64,000 bases of DNA from Hyphomicrobiales bacterium (GTDB lineage: Bacteria > Pseudomonadota > Alphaproteobacteria > Rhizobiales > JACESI01), in NCBI GenBank assembly GCA_039973685.1, contig JBDWKL010000028.1, positions 1-64,000 of the forward strand. The letters run 5' to 3'. Under the pieces are notes generated by a model. It was not told the origin of the DNA and did not search any database. It was given only the letters and a program-made list of their open reading frames with translations. Made by a program: the position numbers and the translations under genes. Positions 26,398 through 34,340 of the stretch are shown here, piece by piece. Each line of letters opens with the position of its first letter. Position 1 is the first letter of the stretch.

Positions 26398-28494
26398 TCA
26401 CTGGACCGTTGGTTGGCTCGTTTTTTGGCCTTTAATGTTCCAAGTAAACAGAATGGCGAAGGCTGCTAATGCAATGAGGTTGATCCATATTGATGTTGGC
26501 CATAGCAGGGTGACGCCTGTTCCAAGAACGAGCAAACGAAGCAGGATGTTGAGTTTGTTCTCCCAATAGCCCTCAATGCCCGCTGAAAGTGCCCACAGGC
26601 CGAAGACTGAAAAGAAGAAAATCTGGATCATCTCTGGCCAGTTGCCTGATAAGAACGGCGTGTAGGCAATGATCAATGGCACGAAGTACAATCCCTTGGC
26701 GATCTTCCAAGAGTAAAACCCAGTTTTCATCGGTGGTGCTTTGGCGATAGCGGCGGCGGTAAAGGCTGCCAGACAGACAGGCGGCGTTACATTGCTATCT
26801 TGGGAAAGCCAGAAGATCACCATATGCGCTGATAAGAGCGCCACGGTAAGAACTGCTGGATCAAAGGCGTTGTCGATAATCAGGTTCATGTTTTCAAGCG
26901 GAACGAGCGCAAGCAAAGCTGATGCATCAACTGAAGACATCGGCGCACCTAGGAGTGCTATTTTATCAGGGGCCGCGATGAGGAAGATTGCTTTGGCCGC
27001 TTCTGGCAAAGTGCCTGCCACCATCATGTCTACGATTTGGCTTTGCAAGATGAGTTGATAGAGCGCCGGCGCTGAAAGGGTGCCAAGCACAATATAGGCA
27101 GCTGTGACCGGTAGACCCATGCCGAGAATTAATGAGGCGAGGGCGACCAGCACAATTGCAACGAACAGGTTACCATCTGACCAGTTGGAAATCATCAACG
27201 AGAATGTGTTGCCAATGCCTGCCGTTGTAATGATGTTGACGATAAGGCCAACTGTACAAAGCAGAACGCCTGTCATGATCATATTGCGGGAGCCAAGTTC
27301 CAGAGCGCCCAAAATTTCTTTGATGCCCATGCGGCGTGGTGTCAGCCAAGAAGCGGCGATGCAAGTTAGAATAGCCCAGCCTGCTGCATAAGTCGGCGTG
27401 TAGCCTGAGACGAGTAGATAAATCAGCAATGCCACAGGTAGAATGAATTGTGGCCCACCTTCACGCAACACTTTCATTAAAGGCGGTTGTTCTTCGTGCA
27501 TCATGGCTGTTGCATTGGAACGTTTTGCCTCGATGCGTACGAAGAAGGCAACGGTTGCAAAATATAAGATCGCAGGCAGAAAGCTGACAGAGATGATGGT
27601 TGTGTAGGGAATTTGCGTGGTTGCAGCCATAACAAAAGCACCAGCGCCCATGATTGGAGGCATCAACTGCCCACCAGTGGAAGAGGCCGCTTCAACGCCG
27701 CCTGCAAAATGATTTGGAAAACCAGCACGCTTCATCAAGGGGATCGTGATCACACCTGTGGAAGCTGTGTTGGCAACGGCTGAACCAGAAATAGTGCCCG
27801 TAAGGCCACTGGCAATGACCGCCACAAAACCAGGCCCGCCAATTGTGCGTCCAGCGATTGCGCGGGCAAGGTCGATAATGAAATCACCAGCGCCTGACTT
27901 TAATAAAAAAGCACCGAAGATGATAAAGAGGAAAACGAAGGTAGATGAGATGCGCGCAATATTGCCGAAAATAGCGTCGTCACCATAAATAGATCGGAAC
28001 ATCAAGGTTTCGATTGAGAGGCCAGGGAATTTAAAGACACCAGGAACATAAGCGCCCCATACCGCTGCATAGGTTAGCGCAATGATGATGAGTGACGGGA
28101 TGATCCAACCCGTTGTGCGGCGGGTGAATTCGATGCCGCCTAGAATAACAACGGCGCCTGCGATCCAATCAAAAACGGAGAGGCGAACGCCACGCTCATA
28201 AATCGCATTTTCTGCGAAAACGAGATAGATGGCAGAGGCTGCAACCAAGACACCAAAAGCGATGTTTATGAATTGTATGCCCGATTTTGTTGCCCATGCA
28301 TTCTGCGTGACAGGAACGGCGAGGGCACACAGAAGGGCGAAACCTGCGTAGTGAAAACCATTTTGGATCAGGGTAGAGACATTGCCAAACGTGTTCATCC
28401 AAATGTGGCCAATGGCTAGTGCGATAGCGAGAGTGATGGTGGCCATTTCGAGGAAGGAGGCTTTTCCTTCGGCGGACTTATCAAGTTCGGTCAT
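26398..28494 (-). CDS. TRAP transporter fused permease (DctQM type)
   Basis: A 698-aa polytopic inner-membrane protein combining the small (Q) and large (M) TRAP permease parts, as is usual in TAXI systems. The M-type core is clear (SGLTGTISGSAVANTASTGV, EAASSTGGQLMPPIMGAGAF). Further pairs of membrane helices at the C-terminus are typical of the long fused form. The ATG at 28494 is preferred over a TTG at 28509. It lies 147 bp downstream of the TAXI binding-protein gene, with structured RNA between them, and shares its sigma-54 promoter. Solute import would be driven by a sodium or proton gradient. Confidence 0.93.
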   Translation of the reverse strand: MTELDKSAEGKASFLEMATITLAIALAIGHIWMNTFGNVSTLIQNGFHYAGFALLCALAVPVTQNAWATKSGIQFINIAFGVLVAASAIYLVFAENAIYERGVRLSVFDWIAGAVVILGGIEFTRRTTGWIIPSLIIIALTYAAVWGAYVPGVFKFPGLSIETLMFRSIYGDDAIFGNIARISSTFVFLFIIFGAFLLKSGAGDFIIDLARAIAGRTIGGPGFVAVIASGLTGTISGSAVANTASTGVITIPLMKRAGFPNHFAGGVEAASSTGGQLMPPIMGAGAFVMAATTQIPYTTIISVSFLPAILYFATVAFFVRIEAKRSNATAMMHEEQPPLMKVLREGGPQFILPVALLIYLLVSGYTPTYAAGWAILTCIAASWLTPRRMGIKEILGALELGSRNMIMTGVLLCTVGLIVNIITTAGIGNTFSLMISNWSDGNLFVAIVLVALASLILGMGLPVTAAYIVLGTLSAPALYQLILQSQIVDMMVAGTLPEAAKAIFLIAAPDKIALLGAPMSSVDASALLALVPLENMNLIIDNAFDPAVLTVALLSAHMVIFWLSQDSNVTPPVCLAAFTAAAIAKAPPMKTGFYSWKIAKGLYFVPLIIAYTPFLSGNWPEMIQIFFFSVFGLWALSAGIEGYWENKLNILLRLLVLGTGVTLLWPTSIWINLIALAAFAILFTWNIKGQKTSQPTVQ

Positions 28495-28535
28495 AGCTGT
28501 AGCCTGCAATCTTTTTTAAGTTTGTAAAAATCAAA

Positions 28536-28615
28536 GGGGCGCACAGCTCCGGACCGCACGCCCCCAGACCATGAAAACTCTCCAACTGGAGGGATCAAAG
28601 ATCAAGTTTCCATGG
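28536..28615 (-). other. Structured intercistronic region between TAXI gene and permease
   Basis: Two inverted repeats lie between the genes: CCATGAAAACT (28569-28579) with AGTTTCCATGG (28605-28615), enclosing CTCCA/TGGAG, and GGGGCGCAC-GCACGCCCC (28536-28565). Such structures often protect or attenuate mRNA, favouring higher binding-protein levels. Confidence 0.5.
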
Positions 28616-28641
28616 CCATCAGGTGTATGTGATACAGATAC

Positions 28642-29670
28642 TTATTGGGCTACTAGGTTTGCTGGAATTTCAATGCCAACTTCTTTGTAGTATTTCGCAG
28701 CACCTGCATGAAGCGGAACTGGAAGGCCACCAATCGCGCGTTCAATAGCCATCGCTTTTGTCGCAGGGTGGATTGCGTTCAAGAACGGAAGGTTCTCGTA
28801 CATTGTCTTCGTGATCTGGTAGACCGCGTCCTCATCAACACTTGCGTGTGTTGCAAGGAAGTTTGGCTGTGCAATTGTGCTCACGTCGTCTTTTTGACCT
28901 GGGTATGTGCCAGCAGGAATTGTGAACTTAGTCCAAAGACCTTTGCCGCCATCAGCTTTTGCTGCTTGTTCATCTGTAAATGAAAGCAATTTCACGCCTT
29001 CACCTTTTGATGCAAACAATTTTGTAACAGCACCCGTTGGAACACCAGCAGGTGTACCCATGCCAACCGCTTTGCCATCAGCAACAGCATCAGCAGAAGG
29101 GCCGTAACCACCGTGAACAAGGCTGTAGTCGGTGTTAATGTCGATACCAAATTCAGCAAGGATCGTAGCATTGGAACCGATTGTACCTGAGTTCTTTCTG
29201 CCAAGTGCCAGAGACTGACCTTTAAGAGCAACGACGTCTTCGATCGTGCCTGTTTTAGCTGCATCAGCTGAAACAACGAACTGCTCAACATTCTGCCAAA
29301 GCATAGAAACAGAGCGCAAATCTTTTTGCGGACCGTCTGCTTTTACGGGGCCAGTGCCTGTTGCAGCATAGTGACCGAATAGACCTTGGATAATAGCAAA
29401 CTGTGCTTCACCTTCGCGAAGAAGGCGTACGTTTTCACCAGAGCCAGCGGAGTTAATTGCTGACATGCTGATTTTTTGCTTCGGCTGCAGCTTTACTTTT
29501 GTCAGTGTCGCGATTGCAACGCCGACTGGGTAATAGGTGCCACCAGTTGATGCGGTTGAAAGAATGTAGCTGCGTTCCTCTGCGGCCTGCGCTGAAGCGC
29601 CCATGCCTAGAACGAGTGTTGCAGATGTAGCGACAGCAATGGCTGTGCTTTTAAGTGAAAAATGTTTCAA
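28642..29670 (-). CDS. TAXI-family TRAP transporter solute-binding protein
   Basis: A 342-aa periplasmic protein with a signal peptide (about residues 1-29, ending GASAQAA). The TAXI hallmark STASTGGTYYPVGVAIA starts the mature protein, and a conserved serine-rich binding loop follows (SAINSAGSGENVRLLREGE). It delivers solute to the fused TRAP permease encoded next. TAXI substrates include glutamate and 2-oxoglutarate in characterised cases; the substrate here is unknown. Transcription should start from the sigma-54 promoter at 29728-29743, activated by the adjacent DctD-like regulator. Confidence 0.93.
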   Translation of the reverse strand: MKHFSLKSTAIAVATSATLVLGMGASAQAAEERSYILSTASTGGTYYPVGVAIATLTKVKLQPKQKISMSAINSAGSGENVRLLREGEAQFAIIQGLFGHYAATGTGPVKADGPQKDLRSVSMLWQNVEQFVVSADAAKTGTIEDVVALKGQSLALGRKNSGTIGSNATILAEFGIDINTDYSLVHGGYGPSADAVADGKAVGMGTPAGVPTGAVTKLFASKGEGVKLLSFTDEQAAKADGGKGLWTKFTIPAGTYPGQKDDVSTIAQPNFLATHASVDEDAVYQITKTMYENLPFLNAIHPATKAMAIERAIGGLPVPLHAGAAKYYKEVGIEIPANLVAQ

Positions 29671-29727
29671 TTTCTTCCTCCCGAAGATTTTTTAGCTTGC
29701 GTAGCTTTGAATAGCTGACGAGAGGGT

Positions 29728-29743
29728 AGCAACATATGTGCCA
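29728..29743 (-). promoter_or_regulatory. Sigma-54 (-24/-12) promoter for the TAXI-TRAP operon
   Basis: The minus strand reads TGGCAC-ATATG-TTGCT, an excellent match to the sigma-54 consensus TGGCAC-N5-TTGCA/T with GG and GC at the invariant spacing. It lies 58-73 bp upstream of the TAXI start and downstream of dctD. Confidence 0.88.
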
Positions 29744-29748
29744 GCGTG

Positions 29749-29776
29749 GCAATAACCGTTAACCGACTGTTATTGC
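29749..29776. promoter_or_regulatory. Inverted repeat next to the sigma-54 promoter, candidate DctD site
   Basis: GCAATAAC (29749-29756) and GTTATTGC (29769-29776) are a perfect 8-bp inverted repeat with a 12-bp spacer. It is immediately upstream of the -24 element, closer than enhancer sites usually are. Confidence 0.55.
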
Positions 29777-29853
29777 AGAAAGAACAGAATAAGCATCATC
29801 TTGTCTTCGGCGGAAACCTGCCGAGGCGGTGTGTTTGATCGGCAGAAAATTGC

Positions 29854-31203
29854 CTATTTTTTGCGACTAAGTCCGTAGCGCTGCATTTTGTCGTTTAATG
29901 TACGGCGGGGAATGTCGAGCGCTTTTGTGACCGCATTTATGTTTCCATTGTTCTGGTCAAGCGCGATGGCAATTTGAGCCCGTTCAAAATCGGCGACTTG
30001 ATCATGCAATGGACGGCTTTGCTCAGATGGTTTGTGTGTCCGGCTGATCAGGTTTTCGATGTTTGTTTGTTCATCAGAGCGGGCGAGGGTGTATCGCTCG
30101 GCGATGTTCTTTAATTCACGCACATTACCCGGCCAGCTATGGGCATGGAGGGCGGCAAACCCATTGCTATCGACGGGTTGAGCCGTGCAATTGAACTGCG
30201 TCTCTGCAATGGCGACGAAATGCTTGAACAGGAGAGGGATGTCTTCCATGCGTTCGCGAAGGGGCGGGACGTTGATTTCTATTGTGTTGAGACGATAATA
30301 AAAATCGTCTCTAAAACGGCCCTCTCGGATTGCATCTTGCAAGTCTTCATTTGCCGCTGAGATAACGCGCGCATTGATCTGGACAGGTTCATTACTTCCT
30401 ACCCTTTGAACGGTGCCTGTTTCCAATGCACGTAATAATTTTACCTGCATATCAAGCGGTAGGCCGTTGATTTCGTCGAGGAACAGTGTGCCATTGTGAG
30501 CATATTGAAAAGCACCAATCCGAGCCGCATCAGCGCCAGTAAAGGCTCCTTTTACGTGTCCGAAAAATTCGCTCTCAAATAAGTCTTTTGGGATAGCGGC
30601 ACAGTTGAGCGGATGAAAGACATTGCTGGCCCGCTCGCCGCTTTCATGTAATGCGCGGGCGACAAGTTCTTTACCGGACCCTGTCTCGCCGTTGATGAGA
30701 ACGTTCACATTGGTTGAGGCAATATGGGCAATATCAGCACGCAAGGCACGTATAGCAGCACTCTCGCCGATAATATAACGGGATAACCCGCTTGCCTGAC
30801 CAAGGCGATCTTTAAGTTGGCGATTTTCTAAAACCAATGCCCGTTTCGCGCAGGCTCTTGCGACAGTTTCCGCGAGTTTTTCTGGTGAGAAGGGTTTCTC
30901 GATAAAATCATAAGCAGACCGCTTCATGGCATCCACTGCCATTGCGACATCACCGTGGCCTGTCATCAAGATTACAGGGATATCGGCATCTTTCTGCTTC
31001 ACAGCATCGAGCAGTGCCATGCCATCCATATTTGGCATTTTGACATCACTAACAACGATGCCTTCAAAGCTTTGATCAATATGATCCAAAGCTGTTCTAG
31101 CATCACCAAATGCTTGGACGTTGAAGTCGGATAAAGATAGCCACTGTTCAACAGAACGTCGCATATCTTTCTCGTCATCAATCAGGATGACTTGCTTACT
31201 CAT
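29854..31203 (-). CDS. dctD: Sigma-54-dependent response regulator, DctD-like
   Basis: A 449-aa NtrC-class activator. The receiver domain (about 1-125) has Asp53 (VVSDVKMPNMDG) as phosphoacceptor and Lys in IEKPF. The AAA+ domain (about 145-380) has Walker A GETGSGKE, the sigma-54 contact loop GAFTGA and Walker B TLFLDEIN. A Fis-type HTH ends the protein (NINAVTKALDIPRRTLNDKM). It overlaps dctB by 4 bp (ATGA). Its most likely target is the sigma-54 promoter 111-126 bp downstream of its own stop, which drives the TAXI-TRAP genes. The DctD name reflects similarity; control of C4-dicarboxylate uptake is not shown here. Confidence 0.9.
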   Translation of the reverse strand: MSKQVILIDDEKDMRRSVEQWLSLSDFNVQAFGDARTALDHIDQSFEGIVVSDVKMPNMDGMALLDAVKQKDADIPVILMTGHGDVAMAVDAMKRSAYDFIEKPFSPEKLAETVARACAKRALVLENRQLKDRLGQASGLSRYIIGESAAIRALRADIAHIASTNVNVLINGETGSGKELVARALHESGERASNVFHPLNCAAIPKDLFESEFFGHVKGAFTGADAARIGAFQYAHNGTLFLDEINGLPLDMQVKLLRALETGTVQRVGSNEPVQINARVISAANEDLQDAIREGRFRDDFYYRLNTIEINVPPLRERMEDIPLLFKHFVAIAETQFNCTAQPVDSNGFAALHAHSWPGNVRELKNIAERYTLARSDEQTNIENLISRTHKPSEQSRPLHDQVADFERAQIAIALDQNNGNINAVTKALDIPRRTLNDKMQRYGLSRKK

Positions 31204-33053
31204 TCCACATTACTCAATAAATCCGCCCCAGATTGAACCAGCGGCAACCTGACTGAAAAGACAGCGCCGCCCGTTTCGCTATTTCTGGCTCGTAACATAC
31301 CGCCCATTTCTTCCACAAGGCCAAAAGAAATAGCAAGCCCAAGGCCGACACCTTGCTCCAGTGGTTTGGTGGTCACGAAGGGATCGAAAACTTTATCGAG
31401 TACTGCCTCATCAATGCCCGGTCCATTATCAATGAAGCGGAGGAGGGCGAAGTCGTTTTCTTGCTGTAGTGAAATATCAAGGGATTTCGCCTGCTCGCCG
31501 TCTTTTAAAACATCAAGCGCATTGGTCAAAATGTTTGAGATGACCTGCTGCAAGCGATGGTCCGATCCACGCACGATGAAGTCGCCTTCGTGGCCCGTAT
31601 ATTTTAAACCGATGCTGTGTTCTTGAAATCTAGGTCGGAATTCACGCAGTACTTTGGACAGTAGTTTTGGCAGAGCAATGTCGGTGTTTTCTTGGTTTGT
31701 GGTTCTGGAAAATAACTTCAAGTCGCTTGTGATTTTTGAAAGCCGGTCGGTAACTTCCCCAATATCTATCAGCGCTTGTTCCGTCTCTTCATATTTCTCG
31801 CGTTCAAGCAGCAATCGCCCGCTTGCGGAAAATGTCTTGATAGCGGCAATCGGCTGGTTCACCTCATGGGCAATCGCCGCAGACATACGACCGAGGGCTG
31901 ACATTTTGCTCGCTAGGACCAATTCTTCTTGTGTTACTTGAAGGTCAGCCTCAGCCTTTTCGCGTACCGCAATTTCTTCGGTCAGCTTGGTGTTGATCTT
32001 TTTAATGCGTTGGGCTTCGGTTGCCTCTCGTAAGAGCTGCCGTTTGCGTGTTTTTTCCTGCCAATATAATAGAGCAACCAGAATGAACAAAAGGCCGCCA
32101 GCGAGAAACAACATCACCACCAATCGAGTGGTTTTTGCAGAGGACATACTTGCTAAATAATGCACACTCCATTGTGGTGAAGACAGCTGCGCGGATGCTT
32201 TTAAGTAGGCACTCTGATTGACGTGGACTGCACTCACGCCGCCAATTGAAAACTCTTTGAAATCAATCGGCTCGAGGTCTTGCCCAACAAAGGTTTGATT
32301 GCGGTCAATCCTTTGTCTGACCTTAGCTGTAAGTGGGCTGAGCGTGCGAAAAAGCCAATTGGGGTTGGAGGCTGAAACGACAACACCGTCTTTATTGGTC
32401 ACCATGACCAACTCACCACCTTCTTGCCAAGCTGTTTGAACGCCCTCAAGCTCAACTTTGACAACCACGACCCCTAAAATACGGCTGATCGCATCATCAG
32501 AAAAAACGGGTCGCGAGATAAAATAGCCAGAGCGCCCCGTGGTGTAACCCACCGCAAAGAAACGCCCTTCGCGACCTTCAATCGCGTCGCGATGGTAAGG
32601 GCGAAAACCGTAATTGCGCCCTTCAAAGCTTTTTTCTTTTGCCCAATTACTGGAAGCAACGGTTGTTCCATCAGGCTGCAGAACAAAGATAACAGCCGCA
32701 CCAGATGCCGTTGCAGTACTCGATAAATAATCACGCACATCTTGCAGGCCGCTGCCTTCTTGTAACAGGTCTTGCACGGCATCATGTTGGGCGACGAGCA
32801 AAGGCACATGGCCAAGTGTATTGAGGGCCGTTTCAAGGGTTGTGCGATAGAGCTTCACCCGCTCCTGTGAAACGCTCTCCAAACGGGTGAGTGATACCAT
32901 CATGGCGGCCTTGCCAGATTGCCAAATTGTAACCGTTGTGAGAATAACCAAGGCGGCCATAAATAGAAGCCACTTTGGCTGACCAAAGACCCTGCGCACA
33001 GTTGGGAAAACCGTCGTTCGATTGAGATCGATTGTGTCTAGTTTCGCGTCCAT
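31200..33053 (-). CDS. dctB: Membrane sensor histidine kinase, DctB-like
   Basis: A 617-aa kinase. Two membrane helices (about residues 30-48 and 313-330) enclose a periplasmic PDC-type sensor domain (SNWAKEKSFEGRNYGFRPYH, TGRSGYFISRPVF), as in DctB. A coiled coil follows, then the H-box MSAAIAHEVNQPIAAIKTF, the N-box ISNILTNALDVL, and the G-boxes DNGPGID and GVGLGLAIS. The ligand is probably a small carboxylate, as for characterised DctB, and the output is phosphorylation of the overlapping DctD. Confidence 0.92.
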   Translation of the reverse strand: MDAKLDTIDLNRTTVFPTVRRVFGQPKWLLFMAALVILTTVTIWQSGKAAMMVSLTRLESVSQERVKLYRTTLETALNTLGHVPLLVAQHDAVQDLLQEGSGLQDVRDYLSSTATASGAAVIFVLQPDGTTVASSNWAKEKSFEGRNYGFRPYHRDAIEGREGRFFAVGYTTGRSGYFISRPVFSDDAISRILGVVVVKVELEGVQTAWQEGGELVMVTNKDGVVVSASNPNWLFRTLSPLTAKVRQRIDRNQTFVGQDLEPIDFKEFSIGGVSAVHVNQSAYLKASAQLSSPQWSVHYLASMSSAKTTRLVVMLFLAGGLLFILVALLYWQEKTRKRQLLREATEAQRIKKINTKLTEEIAVREKAEADLQVTQEELVLASKMSALGRMSAAIAHEVNQPIAAIKTFSASGRLLLEREKYEETEQALIDIGEVTDRLSKITSDLKLFSRTTNQENTDIALPKLLSKVLREFRPRFQEHSIGLKYTGHEGDFIVRGSDHRLQQVISNILTNALDVLKDGEQAKSLDISLQQENDFALLRFIDNGPGIDEAVLDKVFDPFVTTKPLEQGVGLGLAISFGLVEEMGGMLRARNSETGGAVFSVRLPLVQSGADLLSNVE

Positions 33054-33291
33054 GTCTTGTGCCGAAAACTATTCCCTAGGGTTTCTATCACGAGCGTTGT
33101 GCTTAGATGAGTTTATCGAAGTGTAGTACAACCCATCCAGTTTTAATACATGTAGGATGGGTGTTTCCTATCGTCTGTTGATGATGACAGTATTTTGCTT
33201 GCATCTTTAGATGCTCTGCAGGAGAAATATTGAAACATTGGTGAGCGACAATCCGCCGTGATCCATGCGCTCCATGAAAAGAAGAAAATTG

Positions 33292-34317
33292 ATGGCCGAT
33301 AACTTCATCCCCTTACGTGCGACTTATGATGGTATTTCTCCTAGCATCAAAGGCGAACTTGCCAATGCGGGAGAGGGCGCTGTTGTCCTTGGTCGCGTTA
33401 CACTTGGCAACCGCGCATCGCTCGGTGCTTTCGCCGTTTTGCGTGCTGATGGCCATGACGTTGTAATTGGTGATGACTTCCACCTAGGCAGCCACGCAAC
33501 AGTGCACATCGCCCACGATATTTACCCCACGAATATCGGTGACCGAGTAACCTGCGGAAACAATGTTGTCATCCATGCCTGCGATGTGGGGGATGGCTGT
33601 GTGGTTGAACGTGATGCCGTTATTCTCGACGGTGCAAGCGTTGGCGCGGGTGCGGTCATTTCTGCTGGCTCGGTTGTGTTTCCTCGTAGCCAGTTGGAAG
33701 GTGGTTGGCTCTATAGGGGTTGTCCCGCCAAGCCAGTCGCAAAGCTTGCGGCAGCTCAACTGCATGAGTACCACCAGAATATTCGCAACGCAGAACCCAA
33801 CGCTGAGCGTGAGACTATCGAGACAACGACTAAACCAGATTGTTTCGTTGCGCCTTCCGCACTGGTGCAGGGGACTGTTTCAGCTGGGGATGGTGTTGGA
33901 ATATGGTATGGCTGCAAACTTGCTGCACATTCTCATCGCATCTTAATTGGGGCGGGTAGCAATATCCAAGACAACAGCATTCTAACCTGCAACCAAACAG
34001 ATATCGTGCTCGGTCCTGGCGTTACTATCGGCCACAACGTAACGCTATCTGACTGCACGATTGAGCAAGGCAGTTTGATCGGTATCGGTGCGCGTATTTC
34101 CGCTGGCACCGTGGTTGAAAGTGATGTCCTTGTGGCAGCTGGTGCTCATACAGAACAAGGGCAGCGTCTTACATCAGGGAAAGTTTGGGCAGGCCGTCCC
34201 GCACGCGCTATCGCAGATATGGACGCTGGCAAACGCCAGATGATGAGCGAAATATTGGGCCTATACAGAGGCTACGCCGATGACTTCCGCGCAACACCAC
34301 ATGAACCGCTTGTTTGA
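33292..34317 (+). CDS. Tandem gamma-carbonic-anhydrase-like protein (two left-handed beta-helix domains)
   Basis: A 341-aa protein made of two gamma-carbonic-anhydrase-like hexapeptide-repeat domains, residues about 25-152 and 183-308. Each ends in the family closing motif (GGWLYRGCPAKPV; SGKVWAGRPARAI). Single-domain relatives such as YrdA are about 180-200 aa. By alignment to the family, domain 1 keeps the zinc ligands equivalent to His81 (His72) and His122 (His95) but has Asn90 for His117. Domain 2 has Thr232 and Ser253 at the first and third positions but keeps His248 for His117. The start at 33292 is chosen from the conserved N-terminus; in-frame ATGs at 33265 and 33274 are possible. The reaction is unknown. 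Confidence 0.85.
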   Translation: MADNFIPLRATYDGISPSIKGELANAGEGAVVLGRVTLGNRASLGAFAVLRADGHDVVIGDDFHLGSHATVHIAHDIYPTNIGDRVTCGNNVVIHACDVGDGCVVERDAVILDGASVGAGAVISAGSVVFPRSQLEGGWLYRGCPAKPVAKLAAAQLHEYHQNIRNAEPNAERETIETTTKPDCFVAPSALVQGTVSAGDGVGIWYGCKLAAHSHRILIGAGSNIQDNSILTCNQTDIVLGPGVTIGHNVTLSDCTIEQGSLIGIGARISAGTVVESDVLVAAGAHTEQGQRLTSGKVWAGRPARAIADMDAGKRQMMSEILGLYRGYADDFRATPHEPLV

Positions 34318-34340
34318 ATGCCTCGCCGTTAATTGCCCGC

